Assembly (NCBI GenBank): GCA_944354535.1
Contig: CALVPY010000015.1
Coordinates: 1-56,425 of the forward strand
Length of the DNA: 56,425 bases
Source of the DNA: an uncultured Clostridia bacterium
GTDB lineage: Bacteria > Bacillota > Clostridia > Christensenellales > Borkfalkiaceae
Reading direction: 5' to 3'
This document shows positions 34,101 to 41,580 of the stretch, piece by piece. Positions within the stretch are counted from its first letter, which is position 1. Every line of letters begins with the position of its first letter. Below the pieces are notes generated by a model. The model ran no database searches. It was not told the DNA's origin and was given only the letters and a program-made list of their open reading frames with translations. The position numbers were made by a program, and so were the translations under genes.

Positions 34101-34567
34101 TCACGGCAGAGGACGGTACGCTCATCGGCTATGCCTCCTGCCGCGTGACGGTCATCGACGATACCGAGGCGCCCGAGCTTTCCGTCGATTTTGAAGATAC
34201 GACGGTGGAGAAGGGCAGCGACGTGAGCCTTCCCGAAGGTGCGGCTCAGGACAACGCCGATCCCGACGTTACCGTGACCGTGAGCGTCACCTTCGGAACG
34301 GAGAACGTGGAACTTTCCGGGAATACCTTCAAGGCAGAGAAAGAGGGGACGTACACCGTCACCTGGACGGCACGCGACCGCGCGGGCAATACTTCGACCG
34401 TGACGGCATATGTCACCGTGCGGCCCGCCGAAGTGAGCGGCGGCTGCAGCGGCGGCTGCAGCGGCGGGCTTACGAGCAGTCTCGGCATCGGCAGCGCAGT
34501 CGTCATCGCGGCAGCGGCGGCCGCAGCCATCCTGTTCATCAGAAAAAAGAACAATAAGAAAGATTAA
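31124..34567 (+). CDS. Giant surface protein: beta-rich modules, InlB-type repeat, Ig-like domains, Gly/Cys C-terminal anchor
   Basis: An 1147-residue secreted protein. The signal peptide (about 1-36, KKKLLIGVLTAALCASTCAGG) is nearly identical in style to that of the gene at 53142. Residues ~75-320 and ~410-640 carry two copies of the shared beta-rich module (FKGIFTGSTGIKAYFPGEGFW; GSFSGNMSIDFEFPQQF). Next comes a Listeria-Bacteroides type repeat (ASWVFDGWSTKSD, MTLYAKWKD, about 750-825), then three Ig-like domains of the DTEAPELSV type. The end is GGCSGGCSGG, a hydrophobic Ala-rich helix and RKKNNKKD. There is no LPxTG. GGAGG precedes ATG 31124. It probably binds glycan at the surface for the transporter encoded next. 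Confidence 0.8.
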   Translation: MTNSMGLKKKLLIGVLTAALCASTCAGGLLIKANAESADAADLVTATNGTTVTAAKSYTTTAGDYTTPAGLYIAAPADKSLSYGVEFKGIFTGSTGIKAYFPGEGFWGPTAQTTITVTSVADIEEKFQVHIGGEYQRYGYVTYDWNGQTLYRTINSYADNNTYYYRADNVKDVGAAQYLPIQGWMESDGGRSEPYIGFEMQTDGSFNVVLVSGHAAGVHKTIASFCEERTSFEPTTEASGTAPNLPKLDLSAGYMISIENSDGDNGKSFDLLIESIATSATGDPYAEGNGTVYTLDTATLQTAPSFYTKWQTTPMFTFGDYEYLNSSYVGAEVTLPVPSVVLAGQPSTFTGTITVTDSEGTQDASNGKYTVRSRGLHTVLYTQGDAEAKITFNAYDEPYAIGNIMQDVQGAEVSYEKDIRNLQGITLTGTNGGFSGKLAGSFSGNMSIDFEFPQQFNDANTGNGVKFTFTVYDLNGNAAFDIVYENSGGWYTAVYVKMGDEIRTFIEDGSYDGWSGDKGTMFYDVPTGDRCLIYPGAGIMYNEAGKFGTLQLVWEGNILNVRATDRNGNLFTFAEFDGSEPYGGQELDTQSAIVLDMNAERRFGLPMMDGSDGEGVDLTQGYSIGFSSSSAELPVTFLSVNGISLANRDNLTTDYVFSANIDPDCAYVSGKNVYVAERLHAGSVRRVYSYAFMGAASEFAGSWGISHQLVEADFDSFHNNTQVGDYTVTIPADGGEEWAGMDAEFTLHIEQAWKLSFDLTGGQVAEGSADDIVYSEHTKFLLVVPEVERASWVFDGWSTKSDLSDTWDGSFGSWAGDMTLYAKWKDVTPATVVFADGIKEYMEVLVSDGSFTISKADVVASDAAQPEAAVLTVRYKMVGEAEYTVLEGESVSVTDFTPGKWEIVYEVSDGVNGTIELTRTVAVIGREAPVVTIGEVPSEAYAGFAVSVSATAQDADGKALDVKVTVVDENGTQYEVTDGKFTPDKAGVYTVSFTAEDGTLIGYASCRVTVIDDTEAPELSVDFEDTTVEKGSDVSLPEGAAQDNADPDVTVTVSVTFGTENVELSGNTFKAEKEGTYTVTWTARDRAGNTSTVTAYVTVRPAEVSGGCSGGCSGGLTSSLGIGSAVVIAAAAAAAILFIRKKNNKKD

Positions 34568-34578
34568 GGAGGATAAAT

Positions 34579-36408
34579 ATGAGAAAACAGCTTAACAAAA
34601 TTGCAATGATCGCCCTTGCGGGGGTGATCGCTTCCACGGGGCTTGCCGCGTTTGCCGGCTGCGTCGATCCGTATGCGAACGTGACCACGCTCTCTATCCA
34701 CTACTTCAACGGCGGTCTGGGCAGAGATTGGATCGACGAGAGCATCGCCGAATTTGAAGAGATGTTCAAGAACACCTCTTTCGAATCGGGCAAGACGGGC
34801 GTCAAGATCCTTCTTACCGCCGATAAGTCGTTCGACGAGATCGCGACCTCCCTTTCGACGGGCGCGGACAAGGCGGATATCCTCTATACCGCCGAGGGCA
34901 ATGCCATCGTCGATATCCTCAACACCGACGGCATCCTCTACGATACGACGGAGATGGCGACCGAGAAGGTGTACAATGCTGACGGCGAAGTCACCCTCAA
35001 CGCGACGGGCGACGGCTTCGAAGTGATCGAAGACGGGCAGTCCATGTACGACAGGATGCACCCCTACTTCAGGGATACTTACAACCTTGCGGACACCGAG
35101 TGGGCGACGAACAGCAGCGAAGTGAGCTTCACCATGCTCCCTTACGAAGATACGCTCGCGGGCTTCATCATCGATTACGACCTTTACGAAGAACTTTATA
35201 ACAAGTACGAGAGAGCGGGGCTCGTCGGGGAGATGACGGGCTACAAGTACGAGGGCGACAGCGTCGCCATGCCCGGCACCTGGGATGAATTCTTCGACCT
35301 GATGACGCTCATCCGCGATAACGAATCGCACAGCGCGGGCGGCTATTCGGGCTTCATGTACAGCGTCGATTACTATACGCCCTCCATCGAGAACGCGGTC
35401 ATCGCCGACGTTGACGGCACGGACGAAGGGGTCACCGATCCCGCGCAGTACTCGGGCATTAGGATGTACGAGACCTATTCGGGTACGTACGATTTCGGCG
35501 GAGAGCTCGGCGTTCAGACCATCACCAAAGACAACGCATATCTCCTCACCCAGACGAGGGGATATCGTCAGATGGTCGAAGTGGCGGCGCGCCTCTTCGA
35601 GCACGGCAGCAAGGGCGGCGAGCACTACGACAACGGCATCATGAACAACCTTTCTTACAGCACGGCGCAGGCAAACTTCGTCATGAGTAAGATCAGTACG
35701 TCCGCTCCCCGCATCCTCGCCATCATGGAGGGCGACTGGTTCGAAAACGAAGCCCGCGCGACCTTCAATTCGATGGGCGCTGCCAATGAGGAGAACGCCT
35801 ACGGCAAACGCAGGTTCCGCATGATGCCCATCCCTCACGCGACGGAAGAGGAAGTCGAGGAGGGCAAGACGTACAAAGTGGGCGGATTCTCGGGCGGCTA
35901 TCCCATCATCCTCAACGCAAAGACGCTCGCGGGCAATGCGGCTAAGGAGAAGATCGCAAAGCTCTGGATCCAGTTTACCCATTCGGACAGCCAGATGAAC
36001 GTGTTCACCAAGTGGTCGGGCTCTGTGCGTCCTTATATTTACGACATCACCGAAGATACCAAGTCGCAGATGACGCCGTTTGCTCAGAGCATCCTCGAAC
36101 TGCAGATGGAGGATAGGGCGGAGGACGGCGCGATCGAGATCGTCCGCAAGAACAAGATCAACCAGACGAGCGACGTGCGCAACTCCGCTTCTCCCGTCAA
36201 CATGGCGACCCAGATCGCATCGGGAACTTACAGCGGATCTTACACGAACGCCGCCGTCATCGCCAACATGGTCTCGATGCGCAAGGCGAACAAATCGTGG
36301 ACGGGAGAATCGCAGATCGCAGACGTCGTGGAGGCATATATGAACGGCCTTCTGACCTACCGCAATGCTCCGAATGCTCTGAGCCTGGACGCCGAGCTTG
36401 CTAACTGA
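34579..36408 (+). CDS. Extracellular sugar-binding lipoprotein of an ABC transporter
   Basis: A 609-residue family 1-like solute-binding protein. The lipobox is AAFAGC with Cys28. The N-lobe begins LSIHYFNGGLGRDWIDESIAEFEE, and later motifs such as MPGTWDEFFDLMTLIRDN and GGFSGGYPIILNAKTL with hinge-like spacing fit CUT1-type oligosaccharide binders. The protein is longer than the typical 400-450, as in binders of larger glycans. It is followed after 14 bases by the first permease. An SD AAGGAGG precedes ATG 34579. The ligand cannot be read from the sequence. Confidence 0.9.
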   Translation: MRKQLNKIAMIALAGVIASTGLAAFAGCVDPYANVTTLSIHYFNGGLGRDWIDESIAEFEEMFKNTSFESGKTGVKILLTADKSFDEIATSLSTGADKADILYTAEGNAIVDILNTDGILYDTTEMATEKVYNADGEVTLNATGDGFEVIEDGQSMYDRMHPYFRDTYNLADTEWATNSSEVSFTMLPYEDTLAGFIIDYDLYEELYNKYERAGLVGEMTGYKYEGDSVAMPGTWDEFFDLMTLIRDNESHSAGGYSGFMYSVDYYTPSIENAVIADVDGTDEGVTDPAQYSGIRMYETYSGTYDFGGELGVQTITKDNAYLLTQTRGYRQMVEVAARLFEHGSKGGEHYDNGIMNNLSYSTAQANFVMSKISTSAPRILAIMEGDWFENEARATFNSMGAANEENAYGKRRFRMMPIPHATEEEVEEGKTYKVGGFSGGYPIILNAKTLAGNAAKEKIAKLWIQFTHSDSQMNVFTKWSGSVRPYIYDITEDTKSQMTPFAQSILELQMEDRAEDGAIEIVRKNKINQTSDVRNSASPVNMATQIASGTYSGSYTNAAVIANMVSMRKANKSWTGESQIADVVEAYMNGLLTYRNAPNALSLDAELAN

Positions 36409-36422
36409 TGCGGGGGTGAATT

Positions 36423-37478
36423 ATGACCGATCGTATGCAGGAGCAGCAAGCGGCGCGCATCGACGCCGCTCTGCCCGAGGGGAGCGTCCCTCCGTTCCCC
36501 GAAAAGAAGAAAAAGCGCAAGATGCTCGTAACGACGAGGAACGCTCACATCTTCTGTGCGTGCGTGCTTGCGTTCATGCTGGTGCAGTGGGTCATCTTCT
36601 TCTTTTACGGGAACATCAACTCCATCTTGCTTGCCTTTCAGCACTTCGACCCCGAGACGGAGACGCAGGTCTACTATCCCATCGGGCAGCTGTTTACCAA
36701 CTTTGGGAATTTCGTCACCGACCTCTTTTCTACGACCCGTCCGCTCGGCAGATATTTCCTCAATGGTATGGCCTATCATCTGACGGGACTTATCTGCCTT
36801 CCCCTGAGCCTCATCTTTGCCTTCGTCATCTATAAAGATATGCTGGCATCCGGCTTCATGAAGGTCGTCCTGTTCATTCCCTCCATCGTTTCGGCGATGG
36901 TCATCGCGCTCTTGTTCAAGACGTTCATGACGCAGGGCCTTCTGGGGGTGTGGACCAATCTGCTCGAGAAACCGTACGATCAATTCCTCTCCCCGCTCGG
37001 GGACGACGACAAGGTGTTCCTGACGCTCATCCTGTATCAGTTCTTTTTAGGGCTTCCCGGCTCGCTGCTCATCAACATCGGCACGATGAGCCGCACGCCC
37101 AAGGAACTCATCGAATTCGGCGAGCTCGAAGGGATGTCCTATTTCCAGGAGTTCCGTTACATCACGCTGCCCCTCATGTTCTCCGTGCTGCAGATCTACT
37201 GCCTCGGTATGTTCACGGGCTTCTTCACGGCACAAGGGCCGCTCTACGCCATCTACGGAGACGGCGCCAGCGGGACGTACCTGCCCGACAGCGCGATCTC
37301 TTTCGGGTATTACATGATGGTATCCGTCATTTCGGATAATTCCATGAGCGGTGTCGCCGCCGACTTCATGTACGGCTATACCTCTGCGGCGAATCTGCTC
37401 ATCGGTCTCGTCTCCATTCCTATCGTGTACGGCACCAAGAAGCTGTTCGACAGGTTTGATCCCGAGGCGGAATTTTAA
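36423..37478 (+). CDS. Sugar ABC transporter permease, MalF/LplB type
   Basis: The 351-residue permease has six or more membrane segments. An N-terminal cytoplasmic tail of ~40 charged residues ends in EKKKKRKM. The EAA loop, which contacts the ATPase, reads EFGELEGMSYFQEFRYITLPLM. GMFTGFFTAQGPLYAIYGDG matches the LplB/YtcQ-associated group. Gene order (binding protein, MalF-type, MalG-type) is standard for CUT1 systems. There is no ATP-binding gene nearby, so a shared MsmK-like ATPase elsewhere is expected. Confidence 0.9.
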   Translation: MTDRMQEQQAARIDAALPEGSVPPFPEKKKKRKMLVTTRNAHIFCACVLAFMLVQWVIFFFYGNINSILLAFQHFDPETETQVYYPIGQLFTNFGNFVTDLFSTTRPLGRYFLNGMAYHLTGLICLPLSLIFAFVIYKDMLASGFMKVVLFIPSIVSAMVIALLFKTFMTQGLLGVWTNLLEKPYDQFLSPLGDDDKVFLTLILYQFFLGLPGSLLINIGTMSRTPKELIEFGELEGMSYFQEFRYITLPLMFSVLQIYCLGMFTGFFTAQGPLYAIYGDGASGTYLPDSAISFGYYMMVSVISDNSMSGVAADFMYGYTSAANLLIGLVSIPIVYGTKKLFDRFDPEAEF

Positions 37479-37489
37479 GGAGGTGTCAG

Positions 37490-38445
37490 ATGAACGAAAC
37501 GATCGGCGGCGCGCCGCAGGAACAGGCCGCGCCCGCCAGCAATACAGAAAACAAAAAGCGCAGGAAACTGCGCATCAAAGGCAACATCTTCCCGACCGTT
37601 GCATGGATCGCCGTCGCGCTTTGGTGCCTCATCTTTTTGGGGCTGCTGTTCTGGGCGTCATCAACAGCTTGAAGACGTACATCAACTTTTATGAAGACCC
37701 GCTCTTCTTCCCGAAAGGGGGAGAGGGGTATGGCTGGAAGTTCAGCAACTACGCCGCGGCGTTCTCTGCCCTGAAGATCTTTCGCGAGGGCAGGGAGATC
37801 ATGGCGCCCGAGATGCTGCTCAACAGCTTGCTCTATGCGGGCGGTTCGGGCGTCGTCTCCGTCATCACGGCGTGCCTTGCAAGCTACATCCTTGCAAAGT
37901 ACAGCTATCTGAAATGGGTGCGCGGTCTGTGGGTCATCGTGCTCATCACCAACTATCTGCCCATCAGCAGCTCTTTGGCGGCAAACATCAAATTGCTGAC
38001 CGACCTCGGCCTGTACGATTCGCTGCTCGGCGTCATTTTCTGGCAGTGCGGCGCGTTCGGGTACATCTTCCTCATCTATTATGCGACGTGGAAGAGCGTT
38101 TCCTGGAGCTATGCAGAGGCGGCGTTCATCGACGGCGCGGGGCATTTCCGCACCATGCTGCTCATCATGTGGCCGATGACGCGCACCATCTTCGGCGTGC
38201 TTTTCATCCAGCAGTTCATCACGCTCTGGAACGACTATATGACGCCCATCATCTATTTGCCGAGTTATCCCAATCTCTCGTACGGCGCATATCAGTTCCA
38301 ATTCTCGGTGGCGGATGTCAACATCGCGACGCCGCCCATCCAGATCGCGGGGCTTCTGATGCTCGCGCTTCCCGTGTTTATTCTATTCCTTATTTTCCGC
38401 AACAAACTCATGGGTTCGCTGACGTTGGGCGGACTGAAAGGCTGA
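37490..38445 (+). pseudogene. Sugar ABC transporter permease, MalG/YtcP type, frameshifted
   Basis: The first frame, from ATG 37490 (SD AAGGAGG), gives a charged N-terminus and first membrane segment (TVAWIAVALWCLIFLGLLFWA), then stops at 37672. The rest continues in the -1 frame from about 37655 as INSLKTYINFYEDPLFFP, through SLLYAGGSGVVSVITACLASY and the EAA loop AEAAFIDGAGHFRTMLLIMWPM, to the stop at 38445. Adding one base near TGGGCGTCATC restores a normal ~318-residue permease. A slip at CTTTTTG followed by a GCTGTT/AACAGC stem cannot be excluded as programmed. All neighbours are intact, so a sequencing error or recent mutation is most likely. Confidence 0.85.
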
Positions 38446-38458
38446 CAGGAGAACAAGT

Positions 38459-41400
38459 ATGACAAGAACGAAAAAAATAGTATCCCTCTTGCTGGCCGCC
38501 GGCTTGCTGGCGGCAGGCGGTGTCGGAGCGGCGCTCACGGGAGTTGCGGCGGAGGATACTTCCGTCCCCGCCGAGGGCTCGCCCGCCGCGCTGTTTACGC
38601 TGCCCCAGGGCGTCACGGTGCAGTCGGATGTCCCCGTGCCCGACTATATGCTCTACGGCAAGGAGCTCGATGCGGCCAATGCCGTCACGGAGTACACCCA
38701 AGAGTCTTCCGACCTCGGGCTCGAGGCATGGCAGATGAACGGCGTGAAGTTCACGCCCTCCTCCGCCAACCGCTGGGTGGAATTTTCCAACGTGGTGGAT
38801 ATCTCCTCCTTTAGTGCGAACGACATCCTCTTTGCGTTCACGCCCCTTGCAACGGCGCGCGGCAATGCCGACTTCAACGAATTTAACGTGAAGCTCACGG
38901 ACGCGGAGGATGAGGACAACTATCTCCTCATCAAGATCAAGCCCTCGCAGTGGTTCCCTGCGACGTTCACGGCGGAGACCGCCGAACTGGAGCCCTGCGG
39001 CTATCAGTACGGCGACTACCGCCCCGGCTATTCGGAAGGGACGTGGGGCTTCAACGATAAGTATTACGTCGGCTTCGACGGCACGACGAACGAGGCTGCA
39101 CTCCCTTCCTTAGACGACAATCTTCCCGAATACCTCAAATTCGATAAGATGGAGGCGCGCCACCGTTCCATCATCCTGCACTACGACTTTGCGGACAAGG
39201 CGGTCTGGGTCACCGGCCAGCAGGGCTATAAGTACTGCATCATGGATCTTGACTGGAGCGAATCGGTCGGCTACGGCAACGAATGGAAGGGCTTCTCGAG
39301 CGGGAAGGTCAAACTCTCCTTCTGCTCCAAGCAGCACCGTTCGGGTTCGCCCTCGTATATGGTCCTCAACGCCTTCAATACGCCTCTGAACGGGGCGGAA
39401 GTTTCCGATACGCAGGCGCCCGTCCTCACCTTCGGGGAGGAAGTCTCGGAAGGCACCGCGCCCTCCGCCCTTGTGGGCAGGAGCTATTCTCTTCCCACGT
39501 TCACCTGCCTCGACACGGTGGACGGCGAGACGGCGTGCAAGATCGTGCTCACCGATCCCGACGGCAAGGAAGTGACGGTCACGGACAACGCGTTCGTCCC
39601 CGAAAAGGCGGGCTTCTACACGATCTCTTATTCGGCGGGCGATAAGGCGGGCAATCTCGTTCAGAAGACGCTGCGCTTCACGGCGCAGAAGGCCGCGCCC
39701 GCAGTCTCGGTGTATGCCGAGGCGGAAACGCTCGACGTTTCCGTCGGAGAGGAGGTCTCTCTCCCCGAGGCGCAGTTTACGGCAGGGGAGGGCGCTTACA
39801 TCGTAAAGACCGATGTGCGCATCGTCCGTGCGGGGTACCCTCAGGAGGTGATCGAAGTAGATCAGGGCGTGTTCATCCCGCTGTTTGAGGGGGAATACCG
39901 CGCGATCTATTCCGCTACCGACTGGCTCGGGTTCACGCACAGCACGGAACTCGTTTATAACGTCTCGGCGGCGGACGGCATGATCGTCCACGGCACGGTG
40001 CAGCATCTGCGCCGCCTGTTCGACGGCGTCAGGGTCATCCTGCCCGAGCTGAACGCTTACGACTATGAGACGACTTGGGGCACGGGCATCGCGCAGGCGG
40101 TCGAAGTCACCCTCTCGGGGAACGGGCAGAGCGAAACGCTGCCTGCGGGAAGCGTATTTACCCCCGACATCGAAAAGTTCGGCACCGAACTTACCGTCAC
40201 CTATACGGTGGGCGGCGCATCCGTGGAAAGCTACACGGTGGAGATCCGCGAAAAGCCCGATCCCGCGGCGGAGGACTATGTGAACGACGGCTCCTACCAG
40301 CTCGACGATTACTTCCTCTTCGGGGAAGGCGTGAACGTCGAATACAATGCGGCGGGCGAGGAACTCGAGTACTACCGCATCCGCACGGAGGAGGGCGCCG
40401 CGGGCAGCCGCAGCTTCGGCTTTGCCAACCCTCTTCAGGCAGAGGGCTTTACAGTCACCTTCTTCGTCCCCGCGACGATGAAGAACTTCTCCGCGCTGCG
40501 CTTCTCGCTGCGCGACAGCTTCGATGCTTCCGTCGGGTTCGATCTCGTCCTCGAAGACATCACGTCTTCCACCGACCCCGGCATCAAGGATACCTACACT
40601 TTCCTGACCACCAACGGCGGGAAGAAATACACGCTTTACGGCTCGTATAACTATTGGCTGTATCAGGACAACGCCTATGCAAGCGAAGTCGCGGGCTCTC
40701 TGACCATCACCTACCGCGACGGCAGCATCTACGACGTCAACGGCAACGAGGTGTGCAAGATCGAAGAGAACGTCGACGGCAGAGCGTGGAAGGGCTTTGC
40801 TTCGGGCATGGTCTATCTGGACGTGACGTTCGAAGGCGTGGGCTCGCTCTCCGTCGCCGACTATCAGGCGGAAGAATACGGCTCGACCGCGGCGATCGCG
40901 CTCACATCTCTTTGCGGGCAGGCGTTCTACGTCACCTACAGGGAGACGGAGAACGAGGCGGGAGAGACGCAGTACAAGCTCATGGACTTCTACGATCTCG
41001 CCAACCCCCTGATCGTGCTGGAAGGCACGCTCCCGACCGGGCTTGTTCTCGGGCAGACGGTCTCCGTTCCCGCGGTGCATGCCTACGACGCGCTGTCTCC
41101 CTACACGGAAGTGCGCGTCACGGTGCAGTCGCCCGACGGCAGCGTCGTCTTTGCGGATGAGCTCTATCGGGACGGGCTGAGCTTCACGGTGGAAAACTAC
41201 GGGCTGTATTACATCCGCTATGTGGCGACGGACGCCACGGGGAACACCTCGCAGGCGACGTACACGATCGGTGCGTCCGATACGACGGCGCCCACGATCG
41301 CGCTCTCGAGCGAGGAAGAATTGCACGGGAAGGCGGGAAAGATCGTCTCCATCCCCAACGCAGTCGTACAGGATGACCGCGATGAAGCGCCCCGCCTGTT

Positions 41401-41572
41401 CCTCTATGTCATCGGTCCCGATGCCGCCATGGAAGTGCTCGGCGAAGTGACGGCGGAAAATGCGATCACGGGATTTATGCCCACATCGGCAGGTCGCTAT
41501 ACGCTCGTCTATTATGCGATCGATGCCGACTATAACGCTTCGGTCGTGACGATCTCCGTTACGGTAGAGTGA
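38459..41572 (+). CDS. Giant secreted multi-domain protein with two beta-rich modules and Ig-like repeats
   Basis: A 1037-residue secreted protein. The signal peptide (about 1-32) ends near GVAAEDT; there is no lipobox and no C-terminal anchor. Two related beta-rich modules lie at ~60-310 and ~600-810; both contain WKGF(S/A)SG and the descriptor-like pairs FSNVVDISSFSANDILFAF and GFTVTFFVPATMKNFSALRF. Ig-like domains sit between and after them (DTQAPVLTF, FVPEKAGFYTISYSAGDKAGN; DTTAPTIAL). It may be released or bound through other proteins. No catalytic motif was recognised. GAGAAC upstream of ATG 38459 is a weak SD, and the gene lies 13 bases after the permease. Confidence 0.75.
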   Translation: MTRTKKIVSLLLAAGLLAAGGVGAALTGVAAEDTSVPAEGSPAALFTLPQGVTVQSDVPVPDYMLYGKELDAANAVTEYTQESSDLGLEAWQMNGVKFTPSSANRWVEFSNVVDISSFSANDILFAFTPLATARGNADFNEFNVKLTDAEDEDNYLLIKIKPSQWFPATFTAETAELEPCGYQYGDYRPGYSEGTWGFNDKYYVGFDGTTNEAALPSLDDNLPEYLKFDKMEARHRSIILHYDFADKAVWVTGQQGYKYCIMDLDWSESVGYGNEWKGFSSGKVKLSFCSKQHRSGSPSYMVLNAFNTPLNGAEVSDTQAPVLTFGEEVSEGTAPSALVGRSYSLPTFTCLDTVDGETACKIVLTDPDGKEVTVTDNAFVPEKAGFYTISYSAGDKAGNLVQKTLRFTAQKAAPAVSVYAEAETLDVSVGEEVSLPEAQFTAGEGAYIVKTDVRIVRAGYPQEVIEVDQGVFIPLFEGEYRAIYSATDWLGFTHSTELVYNVSAADGMIVHGTVQHLRRLFDGVRVILPELNAYDYETTWGTGIAQAVEVTLSGNGQSETLPAGSVFTPDIEKFGTELTVTYTVGGASVESYTVEIREKPDPAAEDYVNDGSYQLDDYFLFGEGVNVEYNAAGEELEYYRIRTEEGAAGSRSFGFANPLQAEGFTVTFFVPATMKNFSALRFSLRDSFDASVGFDLVLEDITSSTDPGIKDTYTFLTTNGGKKYTLYGSYNYWLYQDNAYASEVAGSLTITYRDGSIYDVNGNEVCKIEENVDGRAWKGFASGMVYLDVTFEGVGSLSVADYQAEEYGSTAAIALTSLCGQAFYVTYRETENEAGETQYKLMDFYDLANPLIVLEGTLPTGLVLGQTVSVPAVHAYDALSPYTEVRVTVQSPDGSVVFADELYRDGLSFTVENYGLYYIRYVATDATGNTSQATYTIGASDTTAPTIALSSEEELHGKAGKIVSIPNAVVQDDRDEAPRLFLYVIGPDAAMEVLGEVTAENAITGFMPTSAGRYTLVYYAIDADYNASVVTISVTVE

Positions 41573-41580
41573 GGTGAACC

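Noticed and set aside
39110-41326. Open frame of 738 codons on the minus strand, opposite the secreted protein at 38459
   Set aside because: Same antisense artefact; Arg/Asp/Val-rich without domain pattern.
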